Source of the DNA: Setomelanomma holmii
Lineage: Eukaryota > Ascomycota > Dothideomycetes > Pleosporales > Phaeosphaeriaceae
Length of the DNA stretch: 64,000 nucleotides
NCBI GenBank assembly: GCA_010015745.1
Contig: ML978208.1
Span: 156,691 to 220,690, forward strand
Direction: 5' to 3'
Below, piece by piece: positions 31,632 through 43,520 of this stretch (position 1 is its first letter; each line of letters begins with the position of its first letter). Under the pieces are notes generated by a model. The model made no database searches. It was not told where the DNA came from and was given only the letters and a program-made list of their open reading frames with translations. Position numbers and translations under genes: made by a program.

Positions 31632-33473
31632 ATGGCTCCCAATATGCGGCCCTTTGCTGCCGCCAACATGCTGTCGCAGATGCAGCTGGCCGGCCGCCGC
31701 GCCTACACCACACAGCGCCCGTCTCTTATCGCCAACAGAGCCCGCTGGACCCCGCGGCCCGTACAGCACCAGATTGCCCTGCGCCAGTCTGTCCGAAGAG
31801 CCACGACTGAGGCACCTGCGCCTAAGCCCAGGAGGAGGTTTCGCCTGCTGCGATGGACATGGCGACTCACCTATCTCTCGGCCCTGGGAGGCCTGGGGTA
31901 CATTGGCTATGGCATCTACGAGATGCGCAACCCAGAGGACCAGCCAGACCCAGACGCGAGCAAGAAGACGCTCGTCGTGCTAGGTGTGTGAACCATGCTC
32001 AGTTGCCATGTATCGAGCTTGCCGTCTAATACACGACAGGTACCGGCTGGGGCGCCGTCTCCCTGCTGAAGAAGCTCGACACGGAGAACTACAATGTCAT
32101 CGTCGTCTCGCCGCGCAACTACTTCCTCTTCACCCCTCTTCTGCCCTCGTGCACCGTCGGCACCATTGAGCACCGCTCCATCATGGAGCCCATCCGCAAC
32201 TTCCTGCGTCACAAGAAGGCCGCCGTCAAGTACTACGAAGCCGAGGCCACCAAGATCGACTACGCCAAGCGCGTCGTCTACATCAACGACGACTCGGAGA
32301 TCAAGGGCGAGTCCTCGCAGACCGAGGTACCCTTTGACATGCTCGTCGTCGGTGTTGGCGCCGAGAATGCCACTTTCGGTTCGTCATGTGAAAATCTGTG
32401 AAGCTTGGCATAGCTAACACATACCAGGCATCCCCGGTGTGCGCGAGAACGGCCTCTTCTTGAAGGAGGTCGGCGATGCTCAGCGCATTCGTGCCCGTAT
32501 CATGGACTGCTGCGAGACTGCCACCTTCAAGGACCAGTCTGATGAGGAGAAGAAGCGCCTGTTGCACATGGTCGTCGTAGGTGGTGGACCGACAGGTGTC
32601 GAGTTTGCCGGAGAGCTTCAGGACTTCTTCCACTCGGATCTGAAGAAGTGGCTCCCTGAGATCAAGGACAACTTCAAGGTCACCCTTGTTGAGGCCCTGC
32701 CCAACGTTTTGCCCATGTTCTCCAAGCAGCTCATCGACTACACCGAGAAGACCTTCAAGGAGGAAACCATCACCATCCGCACAAAGACCATGGTCAAGAA
32801 CGTGACCGACAAGTACATTGAGGCCGAGTCGAACGGACCCGACGGCAAGAAGGTGTTGGAGAAGATTCCGTACGGTCTTCTCGTTTGGGCCACCGGCAAC
32901 GCTCTTCGACCTTTGGTCAAGGATCTCATCAACCAGATTCCCGCTCAGAAGGACTCGCGAAGAGGTCTTGCAGTGAACGAGTACCTTGTCGTCAAGGGCA
33001 CCGAAAACGTCTGGGCCGTCGGCGATTGCGCAGTCGCCAACTATGCCCCGACTGCACAGGTCGCTGCCCAAGAAGGCGCTTTCCTCGCCCGCATGTTCAA
33101 CAACATGGCCAAGACCCAGGAAATCGACGCCGAGCTCGCCGAGCTTTCCATCGCACAGGAAAAGGCCCCCGGCAAGGAGGCGCGCGACAAGATCTTCTCC
33201 GAGATCAAGGAGCTCCAGAAGAGACTCCGTCGTGTCAAGCAGATCGGTCCTTTTGAGTACTCCCACCAGGGCTCCCTCGCTTACATTGGTTCGGAGAAGG
33301 CTGTTGCCGACATCTCCTGGTTCTCCGGCAATATTGCCAGCGGCGGTACAGTGACGTACATTTTCTGGCGAAGCGCATACCTCAGCATGTGCTTCAGCAC
33401 CCGTAACAGGGTGTTGGTCATCATGGACTGGGTCAAGGCCAAGGTCTTTGGTCGCGATGTGTCGCGTGTCTAG
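31632..33473 (+). CDS. nde1: Alternative NADH:ubiquinone oxidoreductase (type II, mitochondrial)
   Basis: Rotenone-insensitive, non-proton-pumping NADH dehydrogenase of the inner mitochondrial membrane. Exons 31632-31983, 32040-32378 and 32428-33473 join exactly at G|TGWGAV and FG|IPGVRE (1,737 nt, 578 aa). An Arg-rich presequence (residues 1-70) precedes a membrane segment (YLSALGGLGYIGYGIY), which suggests an external, intermembrane-space-facing enzyme like Nde1. The FAD motif is VVLGTGWGAVSLL, the NADH motif is VVVGGGPTGVEFAGEL, and the second FAD contact is NVWAVGDCA followed by PTAQVAAQEG. A helical Lys/Glu-rich insertion (about residues 440-475) lacks an EF-hand, so this is not the Ca2+-binding type. 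The C-terminal WRSAYLSM motif is present. It is intact. Confidence 0.95.
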
Positions 33474-33939
33474 ACGACTCGCTTCAGCAATCTCCCCACA
33501 AAGTCACTTCACGTACATATACCTCGATTCCTCTGGCTTTCTGTGCGATCAACTTGTGTACTACTGTAATAGTTGAGAATCTCTGGTCGGTCGGTCGCTC
33601 ATTCTTCATGATTGAGTCTGGCGTTTAGCGGCTCCTGCAAGCGGTTGCATTCGATAGAGTTTGATTGTCTGTGTACTTTTTATCAAGATCTAGAATTCGA
33701 AATGGAAGAGCAGACGCTCATTTGGTTCAAAAATCGACTGAGATTGTTTCATAATATTCGTGCTAGATCCATCCCGACATGCTCTTGATGTTACAGACCG
33801 TGAACGCCATATGAAAATGCGACTATGCGTGATGCAGAGAGAGACGTAAAGAATAATGCAAATGCTACACCTCGAGACCGGGCTTTCGTACAACATGATG
33901 AGGATGCTACTTCAAACACCGAAAATGCTTCATCTCCCA
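33474..33939. other. Convergent intergenic
   Basis: 3' flanks of NDE1 and the PQ-loop gene. Nothing else is supported. Confidence 0.5.
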
Positions 33940-35490
33940 TCATCGCGGCGAACCAAGCGCTCCATAACTCCTTGGGCTCGCATGCCGACTCGTGCCCAAT
34001 AATGCCCTCGCCTCATCGAGGGCGTCGCCTCTCTGTCCTCGAATAGGAATACTGCTACTCTTGCTCGACCCTGCTGCACTTGCCGGGCTAGTGCTCCTGG
34101 GTGTGTCTGCGGGCGTAGCTGCACGACTCACACTCGGTGTCGCAGCCACACTAACAGCAGGCGCCCACCCACGCATCCAACCACTGACTCTACGCCAGTG
34201 CAAATGTCTGCGCTTCAGCTTCCCGTGGTCATCAATGGTGATGATGACCTCGTCACGAGGATTGGTGCTACGGCCGCGTGGCTCGTTGTCTCCAAAGTAC
34301 CAGAATTGCAGGCCCACCGCGGCATCCATCAGGAGGACACCGGCTGCACCGAGGAAGAAGGGCGTCGCGCGAAGAACCCAGCCTTCTCGGTCGCTGCCTT
34401 CTGGGCCGACCCAGCCATGCCCTTGGCCGGCAGCGTAGTCGTACCATGCACAAGGATTGGTGAGTAGCGAGGTCGAGTAAAAGAGGTTGCCGAAGAAAGC
34501 TGCTGCAAAAAGTGCCGGAGACAGGCCTGCGGTCGATTTGCGTACTTGGTTCTTGTACAGCTGAGGTAGGCGGGATCCAAGGTACAGAAATGTGCTCATC
34601 CAGGAGAAGACTTTGCCAGCAATCTCAGTGGCTGTAGGTGCGGCATCGGAGATGGTTGCATGCAGCTCAAGGCCTTGCATGTTGTAGGGTGATGGAGCAA
34701 ATGGACTGACTGGAGTCGCTGTTGACGACCTTGATAGGACGGCAAATATGAGAGAAATGTACAACACAGTTCGTGGAGATGGCATTGGAGAGCTTGACGC
34801 TGCAACTCGACGAACTTGCGGATTTGGCGAAGACCCAGCTTGCGGCGTGTTCTGCCACGATTCTGGTGCTGGCGAGCGAGCAAAGTTGGGTATCCTGAAT
34901 GCATTCATTGGGCTGGACCTTGGTGGCGTGGTACCTGTAGAACCATTGAGAGACGCATCTTTAGCATCGGAAGCGCCGTTAGCGGATTTGAGCGAGCTTG
35001 GAGTATTCGCGCTCTTGACCTGGTGCATACCCGAGGTGCCTTGGCTTGGACTGCCGTTGCCGGAGCTCCAGCGTCCAAATATTGGTCGCAACGGCCGTCC
35101 GTGATGAAGCATCTCATACCACACCCACTGTGCGCAGAGGCAGCAGTCCACGAATACATAGTATGAGGCGATAATGATCTGCCATGATGCTTGCCCTGTG
35201 AACAAGCAGCCCAACAGATTGGTCACATCACCCAGCAACCACTCTGTCAAGAAGAAGGCGCTGAGGCCTGACGTTGACTTGAGCTTATGGTTCTTGTATA
35301 TTTGTGGTAGCTGAGCAAAGAGCCATGATACGATGCTGCAGGTTCCCAGCAGAGTCGAGATGAGGGCGAGGTTCGTCGGTACGCAGGTGTTGAGGGTTGC
35401 GGATAATCGATACAGAAACTCGTTCGCTGGTTCGCAGCTCGCTGGTAGGGTTGGAGTGGCTATACGCAGAGGCGACAAATAGGGTGGCAT
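33940..35490 (-). CDS. PQ-loop repeat membrane protein (vacuolar amino-acid transporter type)
   Basis: Seven-helix PQ-loop protein related to yeast Ypq/Rtc2 and animal PQLC2, which export cationic amino acids from the vacuole or lysosome. Single exon, 516 aa. The first PQ motif is in FAQLPQIYKNHKLKSTSGLS (about residue 60) and the second in GSRLPQLYKNQVRKSTAGLS (about residue 305). They are separated by a long polar Ser/Pro/Gly-rich loop of about 100 residues, which is common in fungal members. The C-terminal 100 residues are Ser/Ala/Thr-rich and probably cytosolic. Substrate and organelle are inferred from the family only. The frame is intact. Confidence 0.9.
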   Translation of the reverse strand: MPPYLSPLRIATPTLPASCEPANEFLYRLSATLNTCVPTNLALISTLLGTCSIVSWLFAQLPQIYKNHKLKSTSGLSAFFLTEWLLGDVTNLLGCLFTGQASWQIIIASYYVFVDCCLCAQWVWYEMLHHGRPLRPIFGRWSSGNGSPSQGTSGMHQVKSANTPSSLKSANGASDAKDASLNGSTGTTPPRSSPMNAFRIPNFARSPAPESWQNTPQAGSSPNPQVRRVAASSSPMPSPRTVLYISLIFAVLSRSSTATPVSPFAPSPYNMQGLELHATISDAAPTATEIAGKVFSWMSTFLYLGSRLPQLYKNQVRKSTAGLSPALFAAAFFGNLFYSTSLLTNPCAWYDYAAGQGHGWVGPEGSDREGWVLRATPFFLGAAGVLLMDAAVGLQFWYFGDNEPRGRSTNPRDEVIITIDDHGKLKRRHLHWRRVSGWMRGWAPAVSVAATPSVSRAATPADTPRSTSPASAAGSSKSSSIPIRGQRGDALDEARALLGTSRHASPRSYGALGSPR

Positions 35491-36831
35491 CGTCTCTTCG
35501 CTTGCTAGTGGAAGCCGCGATTATGGGACGAGCTTCGCGACGAATTGCTGTGGCGTGAAGCGTGGGCCCGAAGAAACTCGACCTGTGGAAACCTCTGCTC
35601 CTCTTGTTCGCCTGGACAGTGTCTCTCTGTACCGAGGGCTCGGCGTCAGGTGTTGTGCTCAGGTGAAGGATTCGATACAGCCACAAGGCGCAGCAGCAAC
35701 CTGATATGAACGCACCCACACGTGTTCTGCAACACCGTAATCACAATACTTGGATATTGTCGCGGATTTCCAAACGTAAAAGCCCGTGACTGAACGACGA
35801 AGTTTCCGTTCTCGGGGCGCTGACGTCGTTGGTTCAGCAACTGAGGTTGAGATACGGGACTTGGAGAAGCTCGCGATGTCGTCCCAACAGGCGGCGCAAC
35901 GGAAGGATAACAAAAGAGAAGAGAAGGAAGTCAAGAGGAAGGTGATGCTATTAGGAGCAGAGACACATGAGGCTCGTGGCCTACACAGTCATCAATACCG
36001 GCATGGGTGGCCGCTGAGGCAGCCCTTCACACACGCGACGATCCTCCGACGGGCTCGGATGGCCCGATACGATTAGAAGCGCCTCCAGCGGCGGAGACCC
36101 TAGGCATGGCTGCTGATTCGAGCAGGTGTGACTTGAAGTGTGGGATGTGTGAACGACTGATAAGAGCTTATCTTCCCGCTGATAGTTCCGCAGTCTGCAC
36201 GCGATCACTTGCCGCCGCTCGCGGCCTTGGCGATCGTCTCACCTGCCCCGGGCCCACGGCCGAGCTCTTCATTCGACGCACCTTATATGCTTGCTGCTGC
36301 ACCGCATATGCGAGATCCGCGACCCTGTTCCAACGCGATTGACGTGATGCGGCACCAGCGCCAGTACAAAGAAAAAGTGGCCCTCCATATGCCCCTCCTC
36401 CGCATTCGGACCCTTCGCCTCGGCCTGTCTACGCGAACAACTAATAAGCAATGCTAAATCGCTTTTGAAGGTGGGCAGAAACGTAACAGAAATCAAGCCA
36501 TCCCAATCCGCATCGACGCCAGTCTACCGCACCGCGCTTGTACAAGAGATATGAACACTGGCATACCACGGATCCGACATGTCACTCACGCTGGTCCGTC
36601 ATGTGCTCAATGCAGAATCCCAGGTGTCACGCGTTTTGTTAGAAGCAGCAACGTCAGGACCAGTATGCATCGCTGGCATCGCTGAAGACTTTCAAGATAT
36701 GCAGATTCATTTTGCGCTTAAACGTCACTACCATCCTCCATAAGTCGCGAATACGCGCCCTGCTTTTGGGCTTTCCACCGTGGACTGCGGCGCGTCAACA
36801 CATTGCCTGCTACCAAGGTTGTACAGACGTA
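35491..36831. other. Intergenic
   Basis: About 1.3 kb between the PQ-loop start and the next gene's 3' end. Short frames, including a Lys/Glu-rich plus-strand one near 35.87 kb (starting MSSQQAAQRKDNKREEK), have no further support. Confidence 0.4.
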
Positions 36832-37587
36832 CTAGAACCAGTTTTTCAAGCCAACAATGCCAGCTGCGCCGGCTGCATATGCTCCAAGGAGTCTGCTCCA
36901 GCCGCCTTGTTGCCCGCAGCTCAGCGCTACCAAATCGTACACGAGACATCCGCCGAAAATCCAATCGCTCATGCTTGCAGCGGCTGCAAAACCCACGCCC
37001 GTTGCAATCTGGACAAGGGAGCTTGGGGGAACGCCCTTGAAGTAGGCCGCTGATGTATTGTGTAGGAAATCCAGCACGCCGATACCAGCAAATGTCTTCG
37101 CGACGACGTGGGTCAGCCAGTTGGGCGTTGACTTGGTGTCAAGTGGCTCGAGCTGGGTGGAGATGTATAAAAGTTGAGCCACTGTGTTGATAATGACGAA
37201 CACATTCGACGTTACGAGATCATTGGAGTTCCAAAAGAACATCCACGCTGTGGTTGATTAGTTCTTGGTCATGCAGGTAAGGTATGGGTACTTGCTTCCA
37301 ATGCAAAAGTTGCCTAGAGAATAGACCCACGCAAATTTGTTCATCATGGCTCTCTCCTGCGGGTTTCCATCCTGCTTCCAGAGCTTCCACAGCCACGCGA
37401 GCTGGAAGAGCTGTTGCGGGAAGAAGAAACCACCTATGAAATATGGCTGAGGTGAGAATGCGGCAAGATTCTTATTGTGTATGTCAAGCATGTTGGGACT
37501 GCTGAACATGCCATATTGCTGTGCAGCAAAGTCGAAGAGGAAAGACGCTGGCGCAAGGATGCGCACGGTGGATTGTGTGTTACCCAT
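36832..37587 (-). CDS. Multi-pass fungal membrane protein with a GC-AG intron
   Basis: Small hydrophobic protein of 235 aa with about five or six membrane segments (FIGGFFFPQQLFQLAWLWKLW, VFVIINTVAQLLYI, MSDWIFGGCLVYDLVAL). Similar proteins occur across ascomycetes without a known role, so I give no function. Exon 1 is 37587-37296 and exon 2 is 37247-36832 (708 nt). No GT donor joins the two frames. A GCAAGT donor at 37295 with the acceptor CCACAG at 37248 joins them exactly as NFCIG|TWMFFWNSND. The intron is 48 nt. GCAAGT is the known consensus of the minor GC-AG class spliced by the major spliceosome. The start MGNTQSTV was taken as the only in-frame ATG before the first helix. Confidence 0.8.
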
Positions 37588-38241
37588 GGGGGTGGTTAGG
37601 GAGGGTATGTAGGTATCTCAGTTCTCAACCCGTGTAGAGATGCGCAGTGTATTCGAGCGAGGTCCTCAAGTATGATTTATTTCAAGGATATTTATGTTAG
37701 GCAAGCCGCAGTTGTCAGTATTACTCTTACGTCGTATCGTTGCATTGTCTGGAATCGAAGACGTAATGCATGGGATTCCGAACTTTCCGATCTCAGGGTC
37801 CAAAACCCGATTCGTGGCGAGCATCATCACCATCATCGGCGGTCACGCTTCCCTCGCGTACCGAAGCTGCAGAGAACATCTCTGTCCTGCCCTGCCCTGC
37901 CCAGCGTCATCCACAACAGAGCTATCGTCAAGACAGCAGGATCTCGACTTTGTCTCGGCATCCGATTAGTGTGGAGTCGTTAGTGCTTTTACAGGGCGAT
38001 TTTGTCGACTCATAGTAACGAAGATAAGATGAAGTGTAAAGCCTTAGATGCTAATTAACATGTACGAGGTGCGCGTAGCAAGAGTTCGCAGGGCAGATCT
38101 CGTGGAGGCGAATATGAAGGCACACGATGGCCGTCCGTGCCGCACGACTGCATGCGCTGATATCGAAACCTCAATCCAAGCCTAGACATCAACATCTCGT
38201 TTTGCAAGCCATAGGTCGCTCACCACACACTGCCTGTGCTC
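37588..38241. other. Intergenic, divergent spacer
   Basis: Promoter regions of the multi-pass protein and the F-box relic. It contains a short CTGCC-type tandem run near 37,887. No gene is supported. Confidence 0.4.
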
Positions 38242-39643
38242 ATGGCTCCCAAACTTCTGGCACTCCCACAAGAGCTTTTGGAGTACATTGTCCTTCTCCT
38301 TCCCAATGCAGACATATCCGCCGTAAGTTGAACTTGCCATGAGCTGTACGCACGAACCGTATAATCCCTCTATAGGACTCTCTCATTGACATGGCGCGGC
38401 AATGCCGACAACGAATCGTTTCGGGACGGACGTCAAACTTCCAAATCTCCACGTGTCGATCTACTGCTTCGCACCTTCCTAGAGAACAGACCAGGATACG
38501 CAAGATTTGTGGCCTGCATCGACTTCCAGACTACTCCTTCGCATCCTGGTTCGCATCCTTGGACAAGGACCATGATCACACAGCTACCTCCGACTCACGA
38601 CTTCAGCGTGGTCCTAAGTGCGCCGAAAGAAGTACAATTTTCGATGAATGTGTGGCATCCGGCCCTCATCGAGAACCTCGTTGGCGCTTTGCTCGCTTTG
38701 GTATTGTGGTGTTGTCCAAACGTGTGCAATCTGAGATTATCATTGGATCTCGTTCGAGACAATACATATCTCGCATACGTACTATGGGACAAGCTTCAAC
38801 CGCCGCTTCATGGCTTTGAAAGAAGGTGACCATCCAAAGTCCTCCCAATCGAAACGAGCAATCTGTTCAAAACGGCGGCAGGCTGTTCAGATCCGCACGA
38901 GAGATGGATTGGAGGAGTCAGTTGTGCTTCTTCTGGTGTCCAATGCTAGAAGAAGCAACCCTAAACCTTGAAAACATTGGGTCGTGCCTTCCATTCCCCG
39001 AGTCAACATTGGAGTGCAAGTCGCTACCCACCCTCAGACTACCCCAGACCCGCATCAAACCGCAAGCGTTGGGGATGATCTTGACCCATCTACCCGCACT
39101 CGAGATTTCGGAGTATCTGCCGCGCGTGGATGGGAGTTTGTGGTGTAAAGGTATCACCAAAGCTCTGGAGCCCGGCAGGACGAGGCTGGAATATCTCAAG
39201 TTTGTATACCGGTTCGAGCATCCGCATACGAAGAATCGTGCTAGGTTCCAGCGCCTAGCAAATCATGTCATGGACTGCTGTTTGCTGAAGCATTTCACTT
39301 CTTTGGAAACCCTGCACATATCTTCACGCATGTTATGGGCTCTCAGCAAGATCTCGCTCTGGACCTTAGACAGCTCCTGCCGGACTCTCTCGAGTCACTC
39401 TGCTTAACGGGATACTTCAGTGACCCAGATAGTTGTAAGTGGCCAGTCGAGGACATTGCACGTGCTGCTTCAGCCTTCATCGAAGATGAAACGTGGAGAC
39501 GTTTCTCTCCATCTTTACAAGCTTTCGACCTCACCGATCAAGCGGAGGAAGATTACTTAGACCCAGGAGATGAGAACGTATTGAGACAGCTCTGCAAGCA
39601 GAATGGGAACGTGTATGGTTTCAAAGGAGACCGATCCACGTGA
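38242..39643 (+). pseudogene. F-box/LRR-like protein, frameshifted
   Basis: Exon 1 (38242-38322) encodes an F-box-like start (LLALPQELLEYIVLLLPNADISA) before a GTAAGT donor. Downstream, protein-like sequence with Leu-rich repeats (ALLALVLWCCPNVCNLRLSL; LPTLRLPQTRIKPQALGMIL; LPDSLESLCLTGYFSDPD) continues to 39643, but in changing frames. The phase from exon 1 does not fit the first long frame, and there is a one-base shift near 38,830 (before VTIQSPPN / TIQSPPNRNEQ) and another near 39,337 (SSRMLW to GSQQDLAL). No introns explain the two internal shifts. F-box proteins recruit substrates to SCF ubiquitin ligases, but this copy should not make a full protein. Confidence 0.65.
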
Positions 39644-40021
39644 GTGAGGTTCATCCGGGTGTTTGTGCATGTTTGCATCAAATCTAGTAAGTGTATCTCG
39701 ATACATGGCGCCTGGAGAGCAGACAATATGCAATTAGCATAGTGAGTTCACAGATGTGACAAAGGTAGTTATCGGTCCTTATCTGTTGCATAGTGAGGAA
39801 GTGACACCCTGTATTTCAGCGTAACAGCACCCCAAAGTGAAGCTTGTCGGCCTGATTGAGTCGAATCGTGGTACAGAAGCACAATACGATGCTCAAGTAG
39901 TCATGCTCGTCCATGATCGACGTAGCTGCGGATATCTCACATTCTCAACCCCTCAAGCGCCTTGCCAAAGCCATGTACTGTAACAACAATATCCGTCCCG
40001 TCAACATATATCCATGATACT
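39644..40021. other. Convergent intergenic
   Basis: 3' flanks of the F-box relic and POL3. Nothing else is seen. Confidence 0.5.
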
Positions 40022-43000
40022 CTACCAAAGTGCAGCGTCCTTGTCGAATCGTACCAACTCCTTCCCGGCGTCTTCAACATCCTTCCTTGCCTTCATACGC
40101 ATGTAGAAAATAGGGCAATCGCGTGACTCGCAAATGACTTCGCAGTGCACACTCCCCTGACACCGCTGGCATTGCGTCCACAGTCGCGAGAAGCGAACCT
40201 CCAGTTCGCTAACTCTACCCAGGGTCTTCTGGTAAAGCTCGCCTATTCGTGGGCGACAGTTCTCGCACACGGCTCCTTCTTTCTCGTGCGCTCCAGTGAG
40301 GGGCTTCTTGCATCCCATGCAAGTCTGCGTCTTCTTGGCGAACTTCATCAATCCGCCCATCGTAGGAGCAGCGACTGTGATGGACCGCGTGTGTTCTCCC
40401 GTGAGTAAGGAATTGGCCTTCTTCTCGCCTAGGATAGGCTCGAAGATCCTGCCAAGCGGCTTGGCCAGTTGGTTGTCCAGGTAGTACTTCGTGTCGATGG
40501 GTAAATTGTTCTCCAGGACCCACATCGGGTCTTCCGATTTCTCGAAGTTCCTTGCGCCGCTGGCACTCTTGACCATGACATATGCAACACGATCACCTAG
40601 TGCAGGTGCGGAACCAGCATCTCGTTTCTTCATCCTTTCTGCGAGCTCTACGTGTGCTTGTTTGTTGGCGTATCCACCATTGCCTTGCTTGTCTTCTTGT
40701 TTGGTGAGTGCCTTGGTGATGACGAGATTGGACATATCGATCTTGTTCTGTAGTAGATCCGAGATGGTCTCCTTGACGAAGCTGATGAAAGTTAGCGGAA
40801 ATATCTCAAGCAGCGAATACAACTCACTCTTGCGCACCATCTGGATCCTGATCAATAAGCAACATGCGCAAGGACGTCTCGATGACGGTTTGGACGAGAC
40901 GGCAATTGTCACGACGCACAGTCTCAATGCCCTTTGTGTCCATCTTGTCCCACTTGTCGGGGTTTGTCCAGTATAGACCCGCATATCGCTTCTTGTTGAT
41001 GAGCAGGTACGGAAAATAGACTTTCTCAAACTCAAGCTTGATCGGCTTGATGAACTTGGAAGACACGTAGTCGGCGGCTTCTTGGCCCAATTTCATGGCC
41101 TCCGCCAGCTCCGAGGTGCCGAACTTGACCATGACCGAATCAGTGTCACCATAGATTACCTCAGCATCGTGGCTGTATCCGTTCGCGATATTGTACTTGG
41201 CTTCGACTTCGGCCTTGGTCTTTTCGATCATCTGGCGACCGAAGCTCGTGGTACTACTGGCGATGGCGAGACAGGGGAGCTTCCCGTTGGTGGCACCCGT
41301 GAGACCGTAGACCGAATTGGCGCTCACCTTCAGCGCCAGCTGACGACCGTTGAGCACAGCCTTCTTGAATGGGTCTGTCTCCACGGCGAGCTCCTTCTTC
41401 GCCCGTTTACGTGCACCCAGCAATTCTTCCAGGATCTGCGACAGCAGACCCTTCCGTGTTTTCGCGGTACAGAACATGTCGCCGTTTGGCGTCACGATGT
41501 AATCTTCGTCTTTCTTCAGCTTCAGCTTCTCCACTGTCTGCCTATCGAGCCAAGTAGTGTAACACAAGTTGTGCGCTTGCATGATACTTGGGTACAGAGA
41601 AGCAAAATCCAAGGTGGCAACAGGCTGCTTGTAATATCCGCGCTTTGGCTCGATGACGGTCGCACCTTCGTACTGGTCGCCGCTGTCACCCTGGTTGGGA
41701 AGGTCAGGTACGATGAGCTGGTGATCGAGGGCTTTTCGGAACAGTTGGCTGATGAATCTAACCTGCTGTCCTCGAGCTAACAGGTAGTTGAAGGGCACAC
41801 CTGTGACCCTAGCCATCTCCGTGTAGTTGACTAGACACATGAGCTTATCCAGGAGGCGCTGCGGTAAGTACGCATCCTTGAGACAGTACACTGCCAGACG
41901 TCGTCGTGAGTTTGCATCGCCGTTGTACAACTCGGTAATCATACTGTGGTGCACGTCCTCCTTTTGCTCTTTCAGGAAGTGCGCGCAGACCGAATTAAGG
42001 GTGTAGCTGCGGAGTTGATGATCTCGTTGAATAAGCTGTAGCAGATCAAGCTGAAGGCGGCCGTTAGTGTTTGTGGTCTTGGTATCGCGTGCGCCGAGCT
42101 GCTTGCTCGAGAAATTGGAGCTCTCGACCTTGGACTGCACCGTCTTGAGACGCGACCAGTAAGGGAATTTCGGCAACTTGAGATGTTTCGCCCTGTCCAG
42201 CAGATATGGAAAATCGAATCCGGATGTGTTGTAGCCAATGATGACGTCTGGGTCGACCTCCTCGAGAAAGTCTCGCCACTTCATCAGCATTTCACCTTCA
42301 TTGCTGAACGATAGGGTTTGCGTAGCAACAATCGGGCTGACGGTATCCATACAGAAAACGTTCCGAACGAATGGCTTGTCTTCTCCATACCGTGTCACAA
42401 CATTCGCAATCTGAATGACGGGATCGACGTTCGGCTCTGGGAAGATACCCTTGCGGCCAGCGCACTCGATATCGAAGGAGAGAATGCGGAGTGGAGCGAG
42501 TTTTGCCCACTCGCCGTCAGACGAATGTGCAACCAGGTCGCTGTAATGCATCTGAGCCTCGATCTGGCAGTTCGAGTGCTGGTCCCGTGGGCTGAGCATC
42601 CTGTATTTTCCGGCGGGCGCCTCGACCCACGACATGCCAGAGACCTACTGAATCAGCGTCTGTATCGGCAATGGCGATATGCAATGCTATGTAGCTTACC
42701 TTAGTGTCGATCATGAACCTCAGGACGTAGGCGATATTGTCAAAGGTGAGGATGCCGTCTTCGCGGTGTGGCCAGAGTTGCTTCCAATTGGCGAAGCCTT
42801 TCGACACCATGGTCCGCACGCGGTTGATCATCTTGGGATCCTGGACCGTGATCTTGAGGTATGGGCTCTTCTGGTTGCCCTGATAGCGCAGGATGTTCTC
42901 CCTCATTGTCATCTGCACCGAGTATATCACAGCTGAATGTTGGTTGAGCTGCTTCTGGCACTCGCTCTCGAGATAGATCTTGTACGCATCGCAATCGTGG

Positions 43001-43520
43001 GGCTGGAAGCCTATGGGAGCGGCGACGTAGAAGTAGTGCATGAAGCCCGTGACGTGGAGCAGAACGGAGTGCCCGTTCTGCGGATACAATGTCAGCTTGA
43101 GCATACTCCTCAAGGCGCGCTGCATACCTCTGTGACGCCAAAGAGCTTGACTGTTGCCCGTCCGCCATTCAACACGCCCTCTTCAGCCTCTATCTGTTGA
43201 AAGACCAGCTTCTGTGTCATCTCGTTGAAGTTTGCGGGCAGCGGTGGCCGCCGCCATTGTTGGTCCTTCTCGGTGTTGTTCTCCTTCAGCGTCTCCATGT
43301 CCTGCGTCATCTTCTCCAGCGTCTCCTCGAACTGGCTCGGTGCCGGTTGGCTCGAGTTGAAAGAGCCATTTGCCGTCTTGACTGGCGGTCCAGTCCTTCC
43401 TTTGCCATTGTCGAGCTTCAACTTCTTTGCGGAGCGGGGCGACGCCAGTACATTGGCACGATTGTTGGTAGCGTCGGCGAGGGCGCGCTTCGCCGGCGTC
43501 CTTGTTACGGTGCCGGGCAT
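40022..43520 (-). CDS. pol3: DNA polymerase delta catalytic subunit
   Basis: Replicative B-family DNA polymerase with proofreading exonuclease. Four exons, 43520-43128, 43077-42700, 42644-40828 and 40781-40022, total 3,348 nt (1,115 aa), close to the usual family length. The N-terminus is a polar linker followed by the NTD (GHSVLLHVTGFMHYFYV). Exonuclease motif I is SFDIECAG (Asp/Glu, about residue 315) and motif II is GYNTSGFDFPYLLDRA. Polymerase motif A is DFASLYPSIM, motif B is KVSANSVYGLTGA and motif C is YGDTDSVMV. The C-terminus has CysA (CMGCKKPL..CENC) and CysB (CQRCQGSVHC..CESRDC), the latter binding a [4Fe-4S] cluster and the B subunit. Exon joins were fixed by keeping these motifs in phase. 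It is divergent from the GNAT gene. It is intact. Confidence 0.97.

Noticed and set aside
32301..33266. 321-codon minus-strand frame inside NDE1
   Set aside because: It is an antisense shadow of the NDE1 third exon caused by codon bias.
41082..41780. 232-codon plus-strand frame
   Set aside because: Antisense shadow of the POL3 polymerase domain.
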